Positions 1 through 8,526 of a stretch of 64,000 nt of DNA are shown piece by piece. Position 1 is the first letter of the stretch, and each line of letters opens with the position of its first letter. The notes under the pieces were generated by a model that worked only from the letters and a program-made list of their open reading frames with translations, did not search any database and was not told the origin of the DNA. The DNA lies in the NCBI RefSeq assembly GCF_020966755.1, contig NZ_JAJKFT010000009.1, positions 1 through 64,000 on the forward strand, given 5' to 3'. The stretch comes from Blastopirellula sediminis. Its GTDB lineage: Bacteria; Planctomycetota; Planctomycetia; Pirellulales; Pirellulaceae. Both the position numbers and the translations under genes were made by a program.

Positions 1-601
<601 letters not shown>

Positions 602-1033
602 ATGTCGATTGCCTGCCGAGGCGTTCGCGGCGCCACCACCGTCGATCACAATGACCGTGACGAAATCTTGCGCGCGACGCGTGAACTATTAGCCCTTATG
701 ATTCGCCAGAACGGCATCGAAGGAAGAGATGTCGGCAGCGTCATCTTTACGGTCACCAGCGATCTGAACGCCGAGTTCCCTGCTTTGGCCGCCCGCCAGC
801 TCGGCTGGATGGACGTTCCGCTGATTTGTACTTACGAAATCAGCGTGCCTGGTTCGCTGCCGATGTGTATTCGGATCATGCTTCACTGGAACACGGACAA
901 GTGTCAAAAGGAAATCCGACACGTCTACATCAAGCAGGCAGTTCGGCTTCGTCCCGATCTCTCTGATCTGCCGCCGGTCGACTGGAAGGCGCTCGAGGAG
1001 TGGATCGACGCTCAGATGTCGAGCGTCAAATAG
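602..1033 (+). CDS. aroH: Chorismate mutase, AroH class
   Basis: This enzyme rearranges chorismate to prephenate in phenylalanine/tyrosine synthesis. The 143-residue product matches the small trimeric AroH family of Bacillus subtilis, not the AroQ helical type. The N-terminus [13 protein letters not shown] carries the arginine equivalent to B. subtilis Arg7 (R9 here). [10 protein letters not shown], the YEISVPG segment with the active-site Glu, CIRIML with the active-site Arg, and [15 protein letters not shown] follow in family order. A longer in-frame start exists at 536, but it adds 22 residues outside the family, so the ATG at 602 is chosen. No clear Shine-Dalgarno precedes it. It stands alone, with no other aromatic pathway genes nearby. 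Identification is secure. Confidence 0.93.
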   Translation: MSIACRGVRGATTVDHNDRDEILRATRELLALMIRQNGIEGRDVGSVIFTVTSDLNAEFPALAARQLGWMDVPLICTYEISVPGSLPMCIRIMLHWNTDKCQKEIRHVYIKQAVRLRPDLSDLPPVDWKALEEWIDAQMSSVK

Positions 1034-1411
1034 GACGTCTGTTTGCATCGCAGCTGGCTGATGCTAGTTGCAACCTATTAGTGAAAAGGGGTTTGCGACG
1101 CTTCATGCCCCTGTTCTGCTAGCGTGCCCCTCCAGAAATCGACCCTCTCTTGGCACGCGAATCGCAACACATTCTTAACCAGTTGCGTAATACCTCTGAC
1201 TGCCTAGTTTTGTCGCAGGATCGCGATTGCTAATAGGGCAGCCGCCCGAAATTACCGCATCTTATGACCAAGTTTGACTAATTTAGATTGCGATTGCCTA
1301 TAATTAACGATATCTTCAAAAACCGCTCATCTCGAATTCACACGTCGACGAATTTGCCGTAGCAAGTTGCTGTGTTGGCAAGGATTGCCGATTCTGACAG
1401 GAGACGATGCC
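1034..1411. other. Intergenic region with a promoter for the C39-like gene
   Basis: AT-richer than its surroundings. Apart from the promoter-like pair at 1274-1304, no gene, hairpin or repeat is apparent. The untranslated leader of the downstream gene would be about 100 nt. Confidence 0.5.
1274..1304 (+). promoter_or_regulatory. Sigma-70-like promoter candidate
   Basis: TTGACT (1274-1279) and a perfect TATAAT (1299-1304) are separated by 19 bp. The pair lies upstream of the C39-like peptidase gene in a local AT-rich stretch. The spacer is 2 bp longer than ideal. Confidence 0.45.
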
Positions 1412-2323
1412 GTGACGGACATGTACATCGCATACGCGATAGTTGCCTGCCTTTCGTTAACAGCGTTCTTCGCTGTGCGGTCGATCTCTAGAAACTGGTC
1501 GCCGGTCGTTCTCGACATTTCTGCAGCGGTGGTTGTGCTGGCCATTACCGGCTATGCCTGGTTCCTATGGGACAACGAAGTCATGTCGAAATGGCTGCCG
1601 TTTTCCTCGCTCATGGTGCTAGGGAACTGGTTTCCCATCGGTGCCGCTGCGATGGCGGCGGTCGTCTCGAATCGCCTGAAAGACCAGGGTGCACGACGGG
1701 CGCTGCCGATGGGGGCGATGCTTTGCGTCGGCGGGTTTTCGGCGGTTTACCTGGTGCTTGGCGCCGCGCCGCAGTGCGGCGATCTCTGGAGCGCCGATGG
1801 GATTTGCTTTCAAACGACGCAAAAAACCTGTTCGGCTGCATGTGCGGCGACGCTGCTAGGGCAGTATGGTTTGCCTGCTTCGGAGCAGGAGATGGCCGAA
1901 CTCTGCTTCACACGGAAGGGAACTTCCTGGAAGGGGATCTACCGCGGTTTGAAGCTGAAGACGGCCGGAACCGATCTGCAGGTGAACGCCGATAAGATCA
2001 GCTTTGAGCAGTTAGCGAAGCTTGATCGGCCGGTTCTGATTCAGGTCGGCATTCAGCAGTGGGAAGCGATCGGCAACGCTCACGGGATTGAAGCCGAGGA
2101 AGGCTGGACTCCGGGCACGATGCATTCGGTTATCTGCCTGGGCGTGATCAACGAAAGCCAGGTCTTAATCGCCGATCCGAATCCGAGCATCGGAATCGAG
2201 ATCTGGCCGCGCGAATCCTTGGAGCGGTTGTGGCAAGGGAAAGCGCTCTATTTCTCGACCGAAGACGCAAGCCATGCCGGTTTGATCGGCAACAATCTGC
2301 GTGATCAGTACGTCATTCGCTAG
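1412..2323 (+). CDS. Membrane-anchored C39-like cysteine peptidase
   Basis: The 303-residue protein has about four N-terminal transmembrane helices (roughly residues 1-120) and then a papain-like domain of the C39/C39_2 type. Visible catalytic features are an upstream Gln (CFQTTQ), the cysteine in TCSAACAATLLGQYG, the His in GTMHSVICLGV and the Asp in IADPNPS. C39 domains normally cut double-glycine leaders inside ABC exporters; here there is no ATPase domain and no neighbouring exporter, so the substrate is unknown. GTG at 1412 is preferred because AGGAGA lies 7 nt upstream; an ATG at 1421 is also possible. It overlaps the convergent cyclo-ligase gene by 4 nt. The fold call is good; the function is open. 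Confidence 0.75.
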   Translation: MTDMYIAYAIVACLSLTAFFAVRSISRNWSPVVLDISAAVVVLAITGYAWFLWDNEVMSKWLPFSSLMVLGNWFPIGAAAMAAVVSNRLKDQGARRALPMGAMLCVGGFSAVYLVLGAAPQCGDLWSADGICFQTTQKTCSAACAATLLGQYGLPASEQEMAELCFTRKGTSWKGIYRGLKLKTAGTDLQVNADKISFEQLAKLDRPVLIQVGIQQWEAIGNAHGIEAEEGWTPGTMHSVICLGVINESQVLIADPNPSIGIEIWPRESLERLWQGKALYFSTEDASHAGLIGNNLRDQYVIR

Positions 2324-2910
2324 GGCGAGCGGCGGCAGTCGATCAGGCGATCTTCGGTAATCAGCGTATCGATCGGCAAGTCGTGCGCTTCGGTCGGAAT
2401 CTCCGCTGCGATCTGACATTCAAACGCTAAGGCGCATTTCTTCGTCTCTGGCCCGAGCTGCGCGAGCAGGCGATCAAAGTAGCCCTTGCCGTGCCCGAGT
2501 CGGTTGCCTGATGCGTCGAAGGCGACGCCAGGGAGGATCGCCAAGTCGACAACTTCGGGCGATAACGCGTGCGAATCTCGAAGTTCAGCCCGCGGTTCTA
2601 GGATGCCGAAGCGGCCTAGCTCCGTTTCGGACAAGTCAGTCAGGTGGAAAAGGCCCAGCTGCTGGTCGTCGATGCAGTAGGGGATGATCAGCCGTTTTCC
2701 GGTCGTCAGCAGCTCTGGGAGCAGCGGCCGCGTATCGACTTCACTACGAGCGGCGACGTAGCAGAGGATCGTCTCGGCGTGCAGAAACGGCTCCCAGTCC
2801 CAGAGACGCTGCAAAATTTGTTGGCTGCGGTGGGGGCGATCGCTCAGCGCATTGCGGGCTGCTAAATAAGTCTGGCGGAGCGTTTGTTTGCTGGGCGTGG
2901 CTTCCGTCAC
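2320..2910 (-). CDS. 5-formyltetrahydrofolate cyclo-ligase (5,10-methenyl-THF synthetase)
   Basis: ATP-dependent conversion of 5-formyl-THF to 5,10-methenyl-THF, recycling the stored folate form. The 196-residue length is typical. The N-terminal KQTLRQTYLAAR helix binds nucleotide phosphate, and the hallmark C-terminal motif GVAFDASGNRLGHGKGYFDRLL is complete, followed by ALAFECQI and the DLPIDTLITE ending. This is the YgfA/Fau/MTHFS family. The gene converges on the C39-like gene with a 4-nt overlap. The zinc-ribbon gene, fusA and the TPR gene lie upstream on the same strand, but the terminator at 3622-3652 separates fusA. Confidence 0.92.
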   Translation of the reverse strand: MTEATPSKQTLRQTYLAARNALSDRPHRSQQILQRLWDWEPFLHAETILCYVAARSEVDTRPLLPELLTTGKRLIIPYCIDDQQLGLFHLTDLSETELGRFGILEPRAELRDSHALSPEVVDLAILPGVAFDASGNRLGHGKGYFDRLLAQLGPETKKCALAFECQIAAEIPTEAHDLPIDTLITEDRLIDCRRSP

Positions 2911-2934
2911 GGGGCGATCGTTTCCGAAAAAACG

Positions 2935-3552
2935 CTAAGGGATCAGTGAGGGAAAAAGGGGACGACCGAAGAAATGGTCATGCATCGCGATGCTGACGCG
3001 AAACGAACCAATCAAGAGCATCAAGATTGCGATCAGCAGCAAGAGCCAGGCATGCCGCGCCGGAATCGACCCGGCTCGCCAGATAATGATGCCGATCGAG
3101 ACCAGGACCAGCGGTACCCCGACGATTGAAACGAGGGAGAGGAGTGCGCCCAGACCGCCGACGCTAAGGGCGATTGCGGTCCAGGGAATGATCCGCTCCG
3201 TCGTCGGCACAGAATCGATCTGAAACGGGGAATCGAGTCGGAGCGGCGCGGCCGCCGGTTTCTCGACCAGTTCCGCGGTGACGACGTCTTCTTGCGCCGT
3301 TGCGGCGATTGCGACATCGGCCAAGGTGTCGGCTGGTTTCGCCGCCTCTGACGTGGTGGGACGAGCGTGGAGGTACTCCGGCAAAATCCGCATCCGGCGA
3401 ACGGGCGGAACGTCCGAGAGGGAGTCGATCTCAAACTCGCGACCGCACCGCCAGCAACGATTGACGGCGCCGATCAGCTCTTCTCCGCAATTGCTGCAAA
3501 TGGTCGCCACGCTGGTGGATCCGCCTGAAAGTATCTGTGGGTCGACTGGCAC
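2935..3552 (-). CDS. Zinc-ribbon membrane protein of unknown function
   Basis: The 205-residue protein starts with a short zinc ribbon: two CxxC knuckles (CSNCGEEL, about residues 19-26, and CWRCGREF, about 33-40). A proline/alanine-rich linker of about 80 residues follows, then two or three hydrophobic helices (residues about 120-190). The ribbon resembles the small zinc ribbons placed before membrane domains in many bacterial proteins of unknown role. The cyclo-ligase starts 24 nt downstream on the same strand, so the two may be co-transcribed. No enzymatic motif is visible. The gene is real by its length, composition and spacing. Confidence 0.7.
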   Translation of the reverse strand: MPVDPQILSGGSTSVATICSNCGEELIGAVNRCWRCGREFEIDSLSDVPPVRRMRILPEYLHARPTTSEAAKPADTLADVAIAATAQEDVVTAELVEKPAAAPLRLDSPFQIDSVPTTERIIPWTAIALSVGGLGALLSLVSIVGVPLVLVSIGIIIWRAGSIPARHAWLLLLIAILMLLIGSFRVSIAMHDHFFGRPLFPSLIP

Positions 3553-3621
3553 TTGCTAGTAGCGTAATCGATATTGGGCGGCGTCGCGAGCAATCGGGCG
3601 AACTGCGGATTCGAAAAGAAA

Positions 3622-3652
3622 AAGCCCCGCTCGCACTAGGCGAGCGGGGCTT
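3622..3652 (-). terminator. Rho-independent terminator of fusA
   Basis: A perfect 13-bp stem (3622-3634 with 3640-3652, GC-rich core GCCCCGCTCGC) has a 5-nt loop and, on the minus strand, a T-rich tail (3614-3621 reads AAAAGAAA on the plus strand). It lies 30 nt after the fusA stop. Confidence 0.85.
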
Positions 3653-3681
3653 CTCGTATTACGAAAGCCTATAGGCGAAGC

Positions 3682-5769
3682 TTACTTCGCGTTGGCTTCT
3701 TTTTCACGTTTGCGTTCGGCGACGACTTCTTCCTGAATGTTCGACGGCGTCGGCTTGTAGCTATCGAATTCCATGCTGAAGGTACCCTGGCCTTGCGTCA
3801 TGCTGCGCAGTACCGTCGAGTAACCGAACATGCAGGAGAGCGGGATTTCGGCCGTGATGACCGAAGTTTCGCCGTTCGAGTCGGTGCTGGTCACCATGCC
3901 GCGTTTGGCGATCGCGTCGCCGGTAACGGGACCTTGGTATTGTTCCGGCACTTCGATTTCGACCTTCATGATCGGCTCGAGCAAGGTCGGCTTCATCTTC
4001 ATGAAGTTCTCGCGGAAGCAGCCCTGAGCACAAATGCGGAAGGCCATTTCCGACGAGTCGACGTCGTGGTACGAACCGTCTTGCAGGATCACCTTCAGGC
4101 CGACCACCGGGAATTCGGCGACCGGGCCCTTCGCCAGCACGTCTTCGAAGCCCTTCTGGACCGCCGGGATGTATTCCTTCGGAATACGTCCTTGCGAGAC
4201 CTTGTCTTCAAACACAAAGCCGTCGCCGCCATCTTCCATCGGCTCCATGACGCCGACGATATGGCCGTACTGGCCAGAACCGCCGGTTTGCTTCTTGTGC
4301 TTGTAGTTGAACTCAACGGCCTTGGTCGGGGCTTCGCGGTACGAAACCTTCGGCGGACCGGTGACGACTTCCACTTTGTACTCGCGGCGAATGCGTTCGA
4401 CATAAACTTCGAGGTGCAATTCGCCCATGCCCGCGATCAGGGTTTCCTTCGTTTCTTCGTCGGTAAAGACGTGGAACGTCGGGTCTTCCTTGCGGAAACG
4501 TTGCAGGGCCTTGCCCAATTTGTCGCTGTCGTCGCGGCTCTTCGGCGCGACCGAAATCTTGATCACCGGAGTCGGCACAAAGATGCTTTCCAGCGAGCAG
4601 TAGTTTCGTTCCGAAGCGTAGGTATCGCCTGACGCGCAGTCGATGCCCATCACGGCGACGATGTCGCCAGCGGTGGCGAAATCGATTTCTTCACGCTTGT
4701 CGGAGTGCATCCGCACGATACGCGAGAAGCGATCGTTTTTGCCGGTACGCTGATTGACGTAGCCTTTGCCCTTTTCGATCTTGCCCTGGTAAATCCGCAT
4801 GAAGGTCAACTGACCGTACGGATCTTCCACGATCTTGAACGCCATGCCGACGAACGGCGCGTCGTTGTCGCAAGTGAGCGGGATCAACTTGGTCGGATCG
4901 GTGACGTCCTTCGCCTTGTATTCAATTTCCAACGGCGAGGGCAGGTAACGAGTCACCGCGTCCAACAGCGGCTGCACGCACTTGTTCTTATAGGCCGAGC
5001 CCATGAAGACCGGGGTGATGTTCAGGCCAATGACCGCATCGTGGGTCACTTTGTGAATCAATTCGGTCGACGGTTCTTCCTCGGCCAGCAACATTTCCAT
5101 CAACTCATCACTGTAGAGCGAGAGCGATTCGAGCATGTGCTGACGAGCGGCTTTCGCCTTTTCGAGCAGATTGGCCGGAATTTCAGCTTCTTTGACGATT
5201 TCGCCCTGGGCGCCTTCGTTGTAGATCGCCTTCATTTCGACCAGGTCGACCACGCCTTCCAGCTTGTCTTCCAATCCGATCGGAATCTGGAACGCGATGG
5301 CGTCGACGCCCAGCTTGTCGCGCATCTGCTGGATGACTTTGTCTGGGTTGGCGCCAGTGCGGTCCATCTTGTTGATGAACGCCAGACGCGGAACCTTGTA
5401 GCGCTTCATCTGGCGATCGACCGTCAACGATTGGGCCTGCACGCCGCCGACCGAGCAAAGCACCAACACGGCGCCGTCGAGCACGCGGAGGCTGCGTTCC
5501 ACTTCGACCGTAAAGTCGACGTGGCCAGGAGTGTCGATCAAGTTGATCGGGTGACCTTTCCATTCGACGCTGGTCGCGGCGCTGGTAATCGTAATGCCGC
5601 GCTCTTTTTCGAGCTCCATGTGGTCCATGGTCGCACCGTCGCCGCCGCCGCGGACGTCTTCGATCTTATGAATACGACCGCTGTAGAACAGAATGCGCTC
5701 ACTAAGGGTCGTTTTTCCAGAGTCGATATGAGCGGAAATGCCGATGTTTCGCAGTTTGGCGAGGTTCAT
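3682..5769 (-). CDS. fusA: Elongation factor G, mitochondrial/spd type
   Basis: This GTPase drives ribosomal translocation. From the ATG at 5769 it is 695 residues. The G-domain motifs are intact: G1 [10 protein letters not shown], switch-I segment [12 protein letters not shown]3 DTPGHVDF and G4 NKMD. Domains II-V follow, including [28 protein letters not shown] in domain IV and GEL-type segments in domain III. The P-loop reads HIDSGKTTL where standard bacterial EF-G has HIDAGKTTT, and [20 protein letters not shown] replaces the usual GATMDWMEQE segment. That pattern is typical of mtEFG1 and the spirochaete/planctomycete spdEFG1 group. A TTG 15 nt further upstream is possible but less likely. 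It is not in a str operon: no rpsL, rpsG or tuf is adjacent. Confidence 0.95.
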   Translation of the reverse strand: MNLAKLRNIGISAHIDSGKTTLSERILFYSGRIHKIEDVRGGGDGATMDHMELEKERGITITSAATSVEWKGHPINLIDTPGHVDFTVEVERSLRVLDGAVLVLCSVGGVQAQSLTVDRQMKRYKVPRLAFINKMDRTGANPDKVIQQMRDKLGVDAIAFQIPIGLEDKLEGVVDLVEMKAIYNEGAQGEIVKEAEIPANLLEKAKAARQHMLESLSLYSDELMEMLLAEEEPSTELIHKVTHDAVIGLNITPVFMGSAYKNKCVQPLLDAVTRYLPSPLEIEYKAKDVTDPTKLIPLTCDNDAPFVGMAFKIVEDPYGQLTFMRIYQGKIEKGKGYVNQRTGKNDRFSRIVRMHSDKREEIDFATAGDIVAVMGIDCASGDTYASERNYCSLESIFVPTPVIKISVAPKSRDDSDKLGKALQRFRKEDPTFHVFTDEETKETLIAGMGELHLEVYVERIRREYKVEVVTGPPKVSYREAPTKAVEFNYKHKKQTGGSGQYGHIVGVMEPMEDGGDGFVFEDKVSQGRIPKEYIPAVQKGFEDVLAKGPVAEFPVVGLKVILQDGSYHDVDSSEMAFRICAQGCFRENFMKMKPTLLEPIMKVEIEVPEQYQGPVTGDAIAKRGMVTSTDSNGETSVITAEIPLSCMFGYSTVLRSMTQGQGTFSMEFDSYKPTPSNIQEEVVAERKREKEANAK

Positions 5770-6241
5770 AGTAAAAGAGTTCAAAAAAGGTCGAGGTTAA
5801 AGGAAAACAACGGAAGCGCGAGCGCTCTGAAATCTGTGGGATCCGACGCAGGTCGGGGGAGAGAAGTCCCAAGGGACGGAGCCGTAGCGAGAGACCTGCG
5901 CGAGACAATCTTAATGGATTGGGCGAAACGGACTAGGTCACTTGTGCCGTCCGTTGGCAGCGCACGTCGAACGCCGGGCTAGGCGCGAATTCCTGGACCG
6001 ACCGTGATCGGACGGCGTTTGGGCAGTCGAGTTTCCACCAAGGAAAACATAGGAATCGCGTCTCGCAAAATCGTAAGTGCTTCAGAGCTACGGCTTTAGC
6101 CAGGGAAGTCACTGTCATTTATAGACAGTGATGGTCAATGGCATCCATCTTCCCATTATCCCCGTCTCGTCCGCAAAGTCTAGCCAAGAATCTTCCATCC
6201 GGGTAGACAAAATTCATTTACTTTTTACTCAGAAGCGGGAA
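5770..6241. other. fusA upstream region, non-coding
   Basis: This stretch lies between the fusA start and the end of the TPR gene, both on the minus strand. No ORF with family character, tRNA or strong hairpin is apparent. It presumably holds the fusA promoter and leader, but no -35/-10 pair stands out. Confidence 0.4.
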
Positions 6242-7309
6242 TTACCGAGAAGGTTCGCGAAACGGCTGCTTGGAACTGTAGAGTTTGATCCGTGCGTCAA
6301 TCTGCTTGGCGTGCGGCTCGGTGGCGATCGCTTTCGCTTGTTCCGCCGTTTTGACCGCCTCGTCAAATTGCCCGAAGTTCGCCTGGGCGGCGGCCACGGT
6401 GTCCAAGTACCGTGCGTCTGGCGCGTCGAGCTGGGCCGCCGCTTCGGCCGACAATTGCAGGGCTTGCTCCGCGTCGCGGAGATTGGCTTGTGGACACGTA
6501 GCCATCACCCAAGCCATTCCCTGTTTAACGCGGGCCATTTGGGGATCTAGCTGAAGCGCCATGCGGTAATCTCGCAGGGCGCGGTCCCAATAGCCTAGAT
6601 CGCTGTAGGCGTCGGCCCGATTGGCGTATCCCAAGGGATCTTTTGGCGAAACGCGGATCGCCTGGCCGAAGTCGGCGAGGGCGGCCTGATAATTCTCAGC
6701 CAGGTACTGGGCGTTTCCGCGGCTGTTGAACGCCCCGGAGTCGGTCGGTTTCAGCTGAATGGCGCGGCTGTAGTCGGAGATCGCTTGTTGCATCCTCCCG
6801 GCCTGATAGTGGAGTTCGCCCCGGTTGAACCAGGAATTGGCGTACTTCGGATTCAGTTCGATCGCCAGGGTAAAGTCCTGGAGCGCCTCTTCGCTCTTTC
6901 CGGCGGCGGCCAGGCTGACGCCGCGATTGTGGACGGCGGAGGACATCTTCGGTTGCAGTTTGACGGCCGCGTCGAAGTCGGCAAGGGCGGCCGCATCGAG
7001 CTTCGCCGCCTCTTCCGTATCGGTTGTGGCGGCGCCTTTTTCGGCGATCGCTTCACCGCGTTTGTTGTGCGCCCAGGCGTTCAGTTGCGCGAAGTATTGT
7101 TCGTGTTCGCTCGGCAAATCGAGCGTTTCCGCTTCGCTGCAGATGTTGATGATAGCGCCATATTCTTCTTCCCCTTTGGCCGACTTGGCCAGATCGGCGG
7201 CGCTGCGGACCAACTCGTTGATTCGTGGGGCGTCATCCGCCAGGGCAGGGGAAATGCCAGAGAACGTTAGCGTTACGGCGACGATGAAAGTCAGGAGGAG
7301 TGCGCGCAT
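6242..7309 (-). CDS. Exported TPR-repeat protein
   Basis: The 355-residue protein opens with a clear Sec signal peptide (about residues 1-24, ending ALA-DDAP). At least four consecutive tetratricopeptide repeats occupy about residues 95-240: units such as SAVHNRGVSLAAAGKSEEAL, SWFNRGELHYQAGRMQQAI, AFNSRGNAQYLAENYQAAL and GYANRADAYSDLGYWDRAL, each followed by an [AI]xxLxP linker. The C-terminal part begins VMATCPQANLRDAEQAL, a recurrent segment after TPRs in planctomycete proteins (recalled, not searched), and is helical. TPRs form a protein-binding superhelix; the partner is unknown. It acts in the periplasm or at the envelope. The neighbouring response regulator is divergent, with a 229-nt shared upstream region. 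Confidence 0.82.
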   Translation of the reverse strand: MRALLLTFIVAVTLTFSGISPALADDAPRINELVRSAADLAKSAKGEEEYGAIINICSEAETLDLPSEHEQYFAQLNAWAHNKRGEAIAEKGAATTDTEEAAKLDAAALADFDAAVKLQPKMSSAVHNRGVSLAAAGKSEEALQDFTLAIELNPKYANSWFNRGELHYQAGRMQQAISDYSRAIQLKPTDSGAFNSRGNAQYLAENYQAALADFGQAIRVSPKDPLGYANRADAYSDLGYWDRALRDYRMALQLDPQMARVKQGMAWVMATCPQANLRDAEQALQLSAEAAAQLDAPDARYLDTVAAAQANFGQFDEAVKTAEQAKAIATEPHAKQIDARIKLYSSKQPFREPSR

Positions 7310-7538
7310 GTTTACTTCCGGGGCTGAGATAAATTGCGACGGCTGCGAACGTTTTCTCTTCAGGTTACAGCGAAAATACCCCTCATTCCAGTTTGGTTTG
7401 TAGCGATCGGAGCGATTACGGCGTATTTACGGCGCGACGAGCCCAGGATGTTTCTTTTTCGCAACTGTTTCTTTTTGACAGCAAACGCGAATGGGGTAGC
7501 GTTTAGCGGCGTGGAAGTGGCATTACGGAGGCAGAACA

Positions 7539-7970
7539 ATGATTATGGAGAGCAACCCGCAACTCGATCCGATTTCTGAATTCGGCGCAGCGCGGGGACG
7601 AGTTCTGATTTGCGACGACGATTGGTCGCAGCGAGAGTTGCTGACGCTAATCTTGCGCAAGAACGGGTTCGAGACGCTCGACACCGGACTTGGCGACGAA
7701 TGTCGGCGATACGCCGCGAGCGAGCCGATCTCGGCCGTGCTCTTGGACATCGATCTGCCCGACGCTAGCGGACTGGACATTTGCGAAGAGCTCTCCGACG
7801 CTCAATCGACCCATCAGTTGCCGATTATCTTGATTAGCGGCATGGATCAGGCCGACATTGTGCGTTCGGCTCGTCGCCATGGAGCCCGCTTTTTCCTGCA
7901 AAAACCGTATGATCCAGCGGCGGTAATCGCCCTGCTGGAACGTGCTTTGGACGAGACTTCTCCCTGGTAA
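7539..7970 (+). CDS. Single-domain response regulator
   Basis: The 143-residue protein is just a CheY-like receiver. The acidic pocket is seen in RVLICDDDWSQRE, the phospho-acceptor Asp in AVLLDIDLPD, the conserved Ser in ILISGMD (Thr/Ser position) and the invariant Lys in FFLQKPYDP. It has no DNA-binding or enzymatic output domain, so it likely signals by protein interaction or acts as a phosphate relay. GGAGG at 7527-7531 lies 7 nt before the ATG. No histidine kinase is adjacent, making this an orphan regulator. Confidence 0.9.
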   Translation: MIMESNPQLDPISEFGAARGRVLICDDDWSQRELLTLILRKNGFETLDTGLGDECRRYAASEPISAVLLDIDLPDASGLDICEELSDAQSTHQLPIILISGMDQADIVRSARRHGARFFLQKPYDPAAVIALLERALDETSPW

Positions 7971-7984
7971 GTGCGTGTAGGTGG

Positions 7985-8014
7985 TTGAAAAGGGGGCGGG
8001 ATGTTTGATATCCT
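7985..8014 (+). promoter_or_regulatory. Possible promoter of the small basic ribosomal gene
   Basis: TTGAAA (7985-7990) is followed after 18 bp by TATCCT (8009-8014), about 70 nt before the 29-codon gene. The -10 box matches at 4 of 6 positions, so this is tentative. Confidence 0.28.
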
Positions 8015-8084
8015 ATCCTCCTTCCACTCAGCACTAAGTTTTGAAGCGGGGCCTTAAGCGGCCCTGAAACGTCCGGAGAAGTTC

Positions 8085-8174
8085 GTGGGAACGAAGAAAA
8101 CGGGAAAAGGTCGGCGGAAAATCGGTCGTAAGAAGCGTCGCATGCGTGCGAAGATTCGTCACCGCAAGAAGTAA
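8085..8174 (+). CDS. 29-residue basic ribosomal peptide, bS22/mS38 (AURKAIP1/COX24)-like
   Basis: A GTG start with GGAGAA 4 nt upstream opens a 29-codon frame ending TAA at 8172-8174. More than half the residues are Lys or Arg. It begins MGTKKTGKGRRKIGRKKRR and ends MRAKIRHRKK. This matches the conserved basic C-terminus of mitochondrial small-subunit protein mS38 (AURKAIP1, yeast COX24) and the tiny bacterial bS22 proteins, which sit in the small subunit near the decoding region. Similar short ORFs occur in planctomycetes (recalled, not searched). The terminator at 8300-8318 could end its transcript. The strong ribosome binding site and extreme composition make it a real gene despite its size. 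Confidence 0.75.
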   Translation: MGTKKTGKGRRKIGRKKRRMRAKIRHRKK

Positions 8175-8299
8175 TTCGTTCGCCGAATTGCCTTTCCAAA
8201 CAAACCAATGCAAATTGCCGAAAGCGGCGGCCGAACGGTCGTCGCTTTGTGCTGCGCGGACCGGTAATCCGCTTGGCTGAGTTCCCTCTTAGGAAGGGG

Positions 8300-8318
8300 G
8301 AGCTGCCAGCTCTTTTTT
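8300..8318 (+). terminator. Rho-independent terminator candidate
   Basis: A short 5-bp stem GAGCT/AGCTC with loop GCC is followed by TTTTTT. It lies 126 nt after the small basic gene and before the giant-protein genes. Confidence 0.5.
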
Positions 8319-8360
8319 CTCGGTCTGGTTGTACCGGAAGATCGCCCTTAACGCCCCAAC

Positions 8361-8369
8361 TGCTATAAT
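8361..8369 (+). promoter_or_regulatory. Extended -10 promoter element
   Basis: TGCTATAAT combines a perfect TATAAT with an upstream TG, the extended -10 form that can work without a good -35; none is visible. It lies about 160 nt before the first giant gene and after a terminator, so it is the likely promoter of that operon. Confidence 0.4.
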
Positions 8370-8526
8370 CTAGCTAGTCGTCAGGGGTTTCTTTAACGTT
8401 TCGCTTACCTAGCGAAATTAGTGGGGCCATGCGGGGCGGTTCTGAATAAATTTAAAGAGGCGTCTTATCCTCGCTTGTCTTGACGCCGAAGTGATCTCCT
8501 CGCTTTTCGTAGAATTTCGAACGTCC

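Noticed and set aside
4705-5982. 425-codon open frame on the plus strand opposite fusA
   Set aside because: It lies wholly antisense to a strongly identified EF-G gene, has unnatural composition (Val/Arg/Phe/His-rich) and no family signature.
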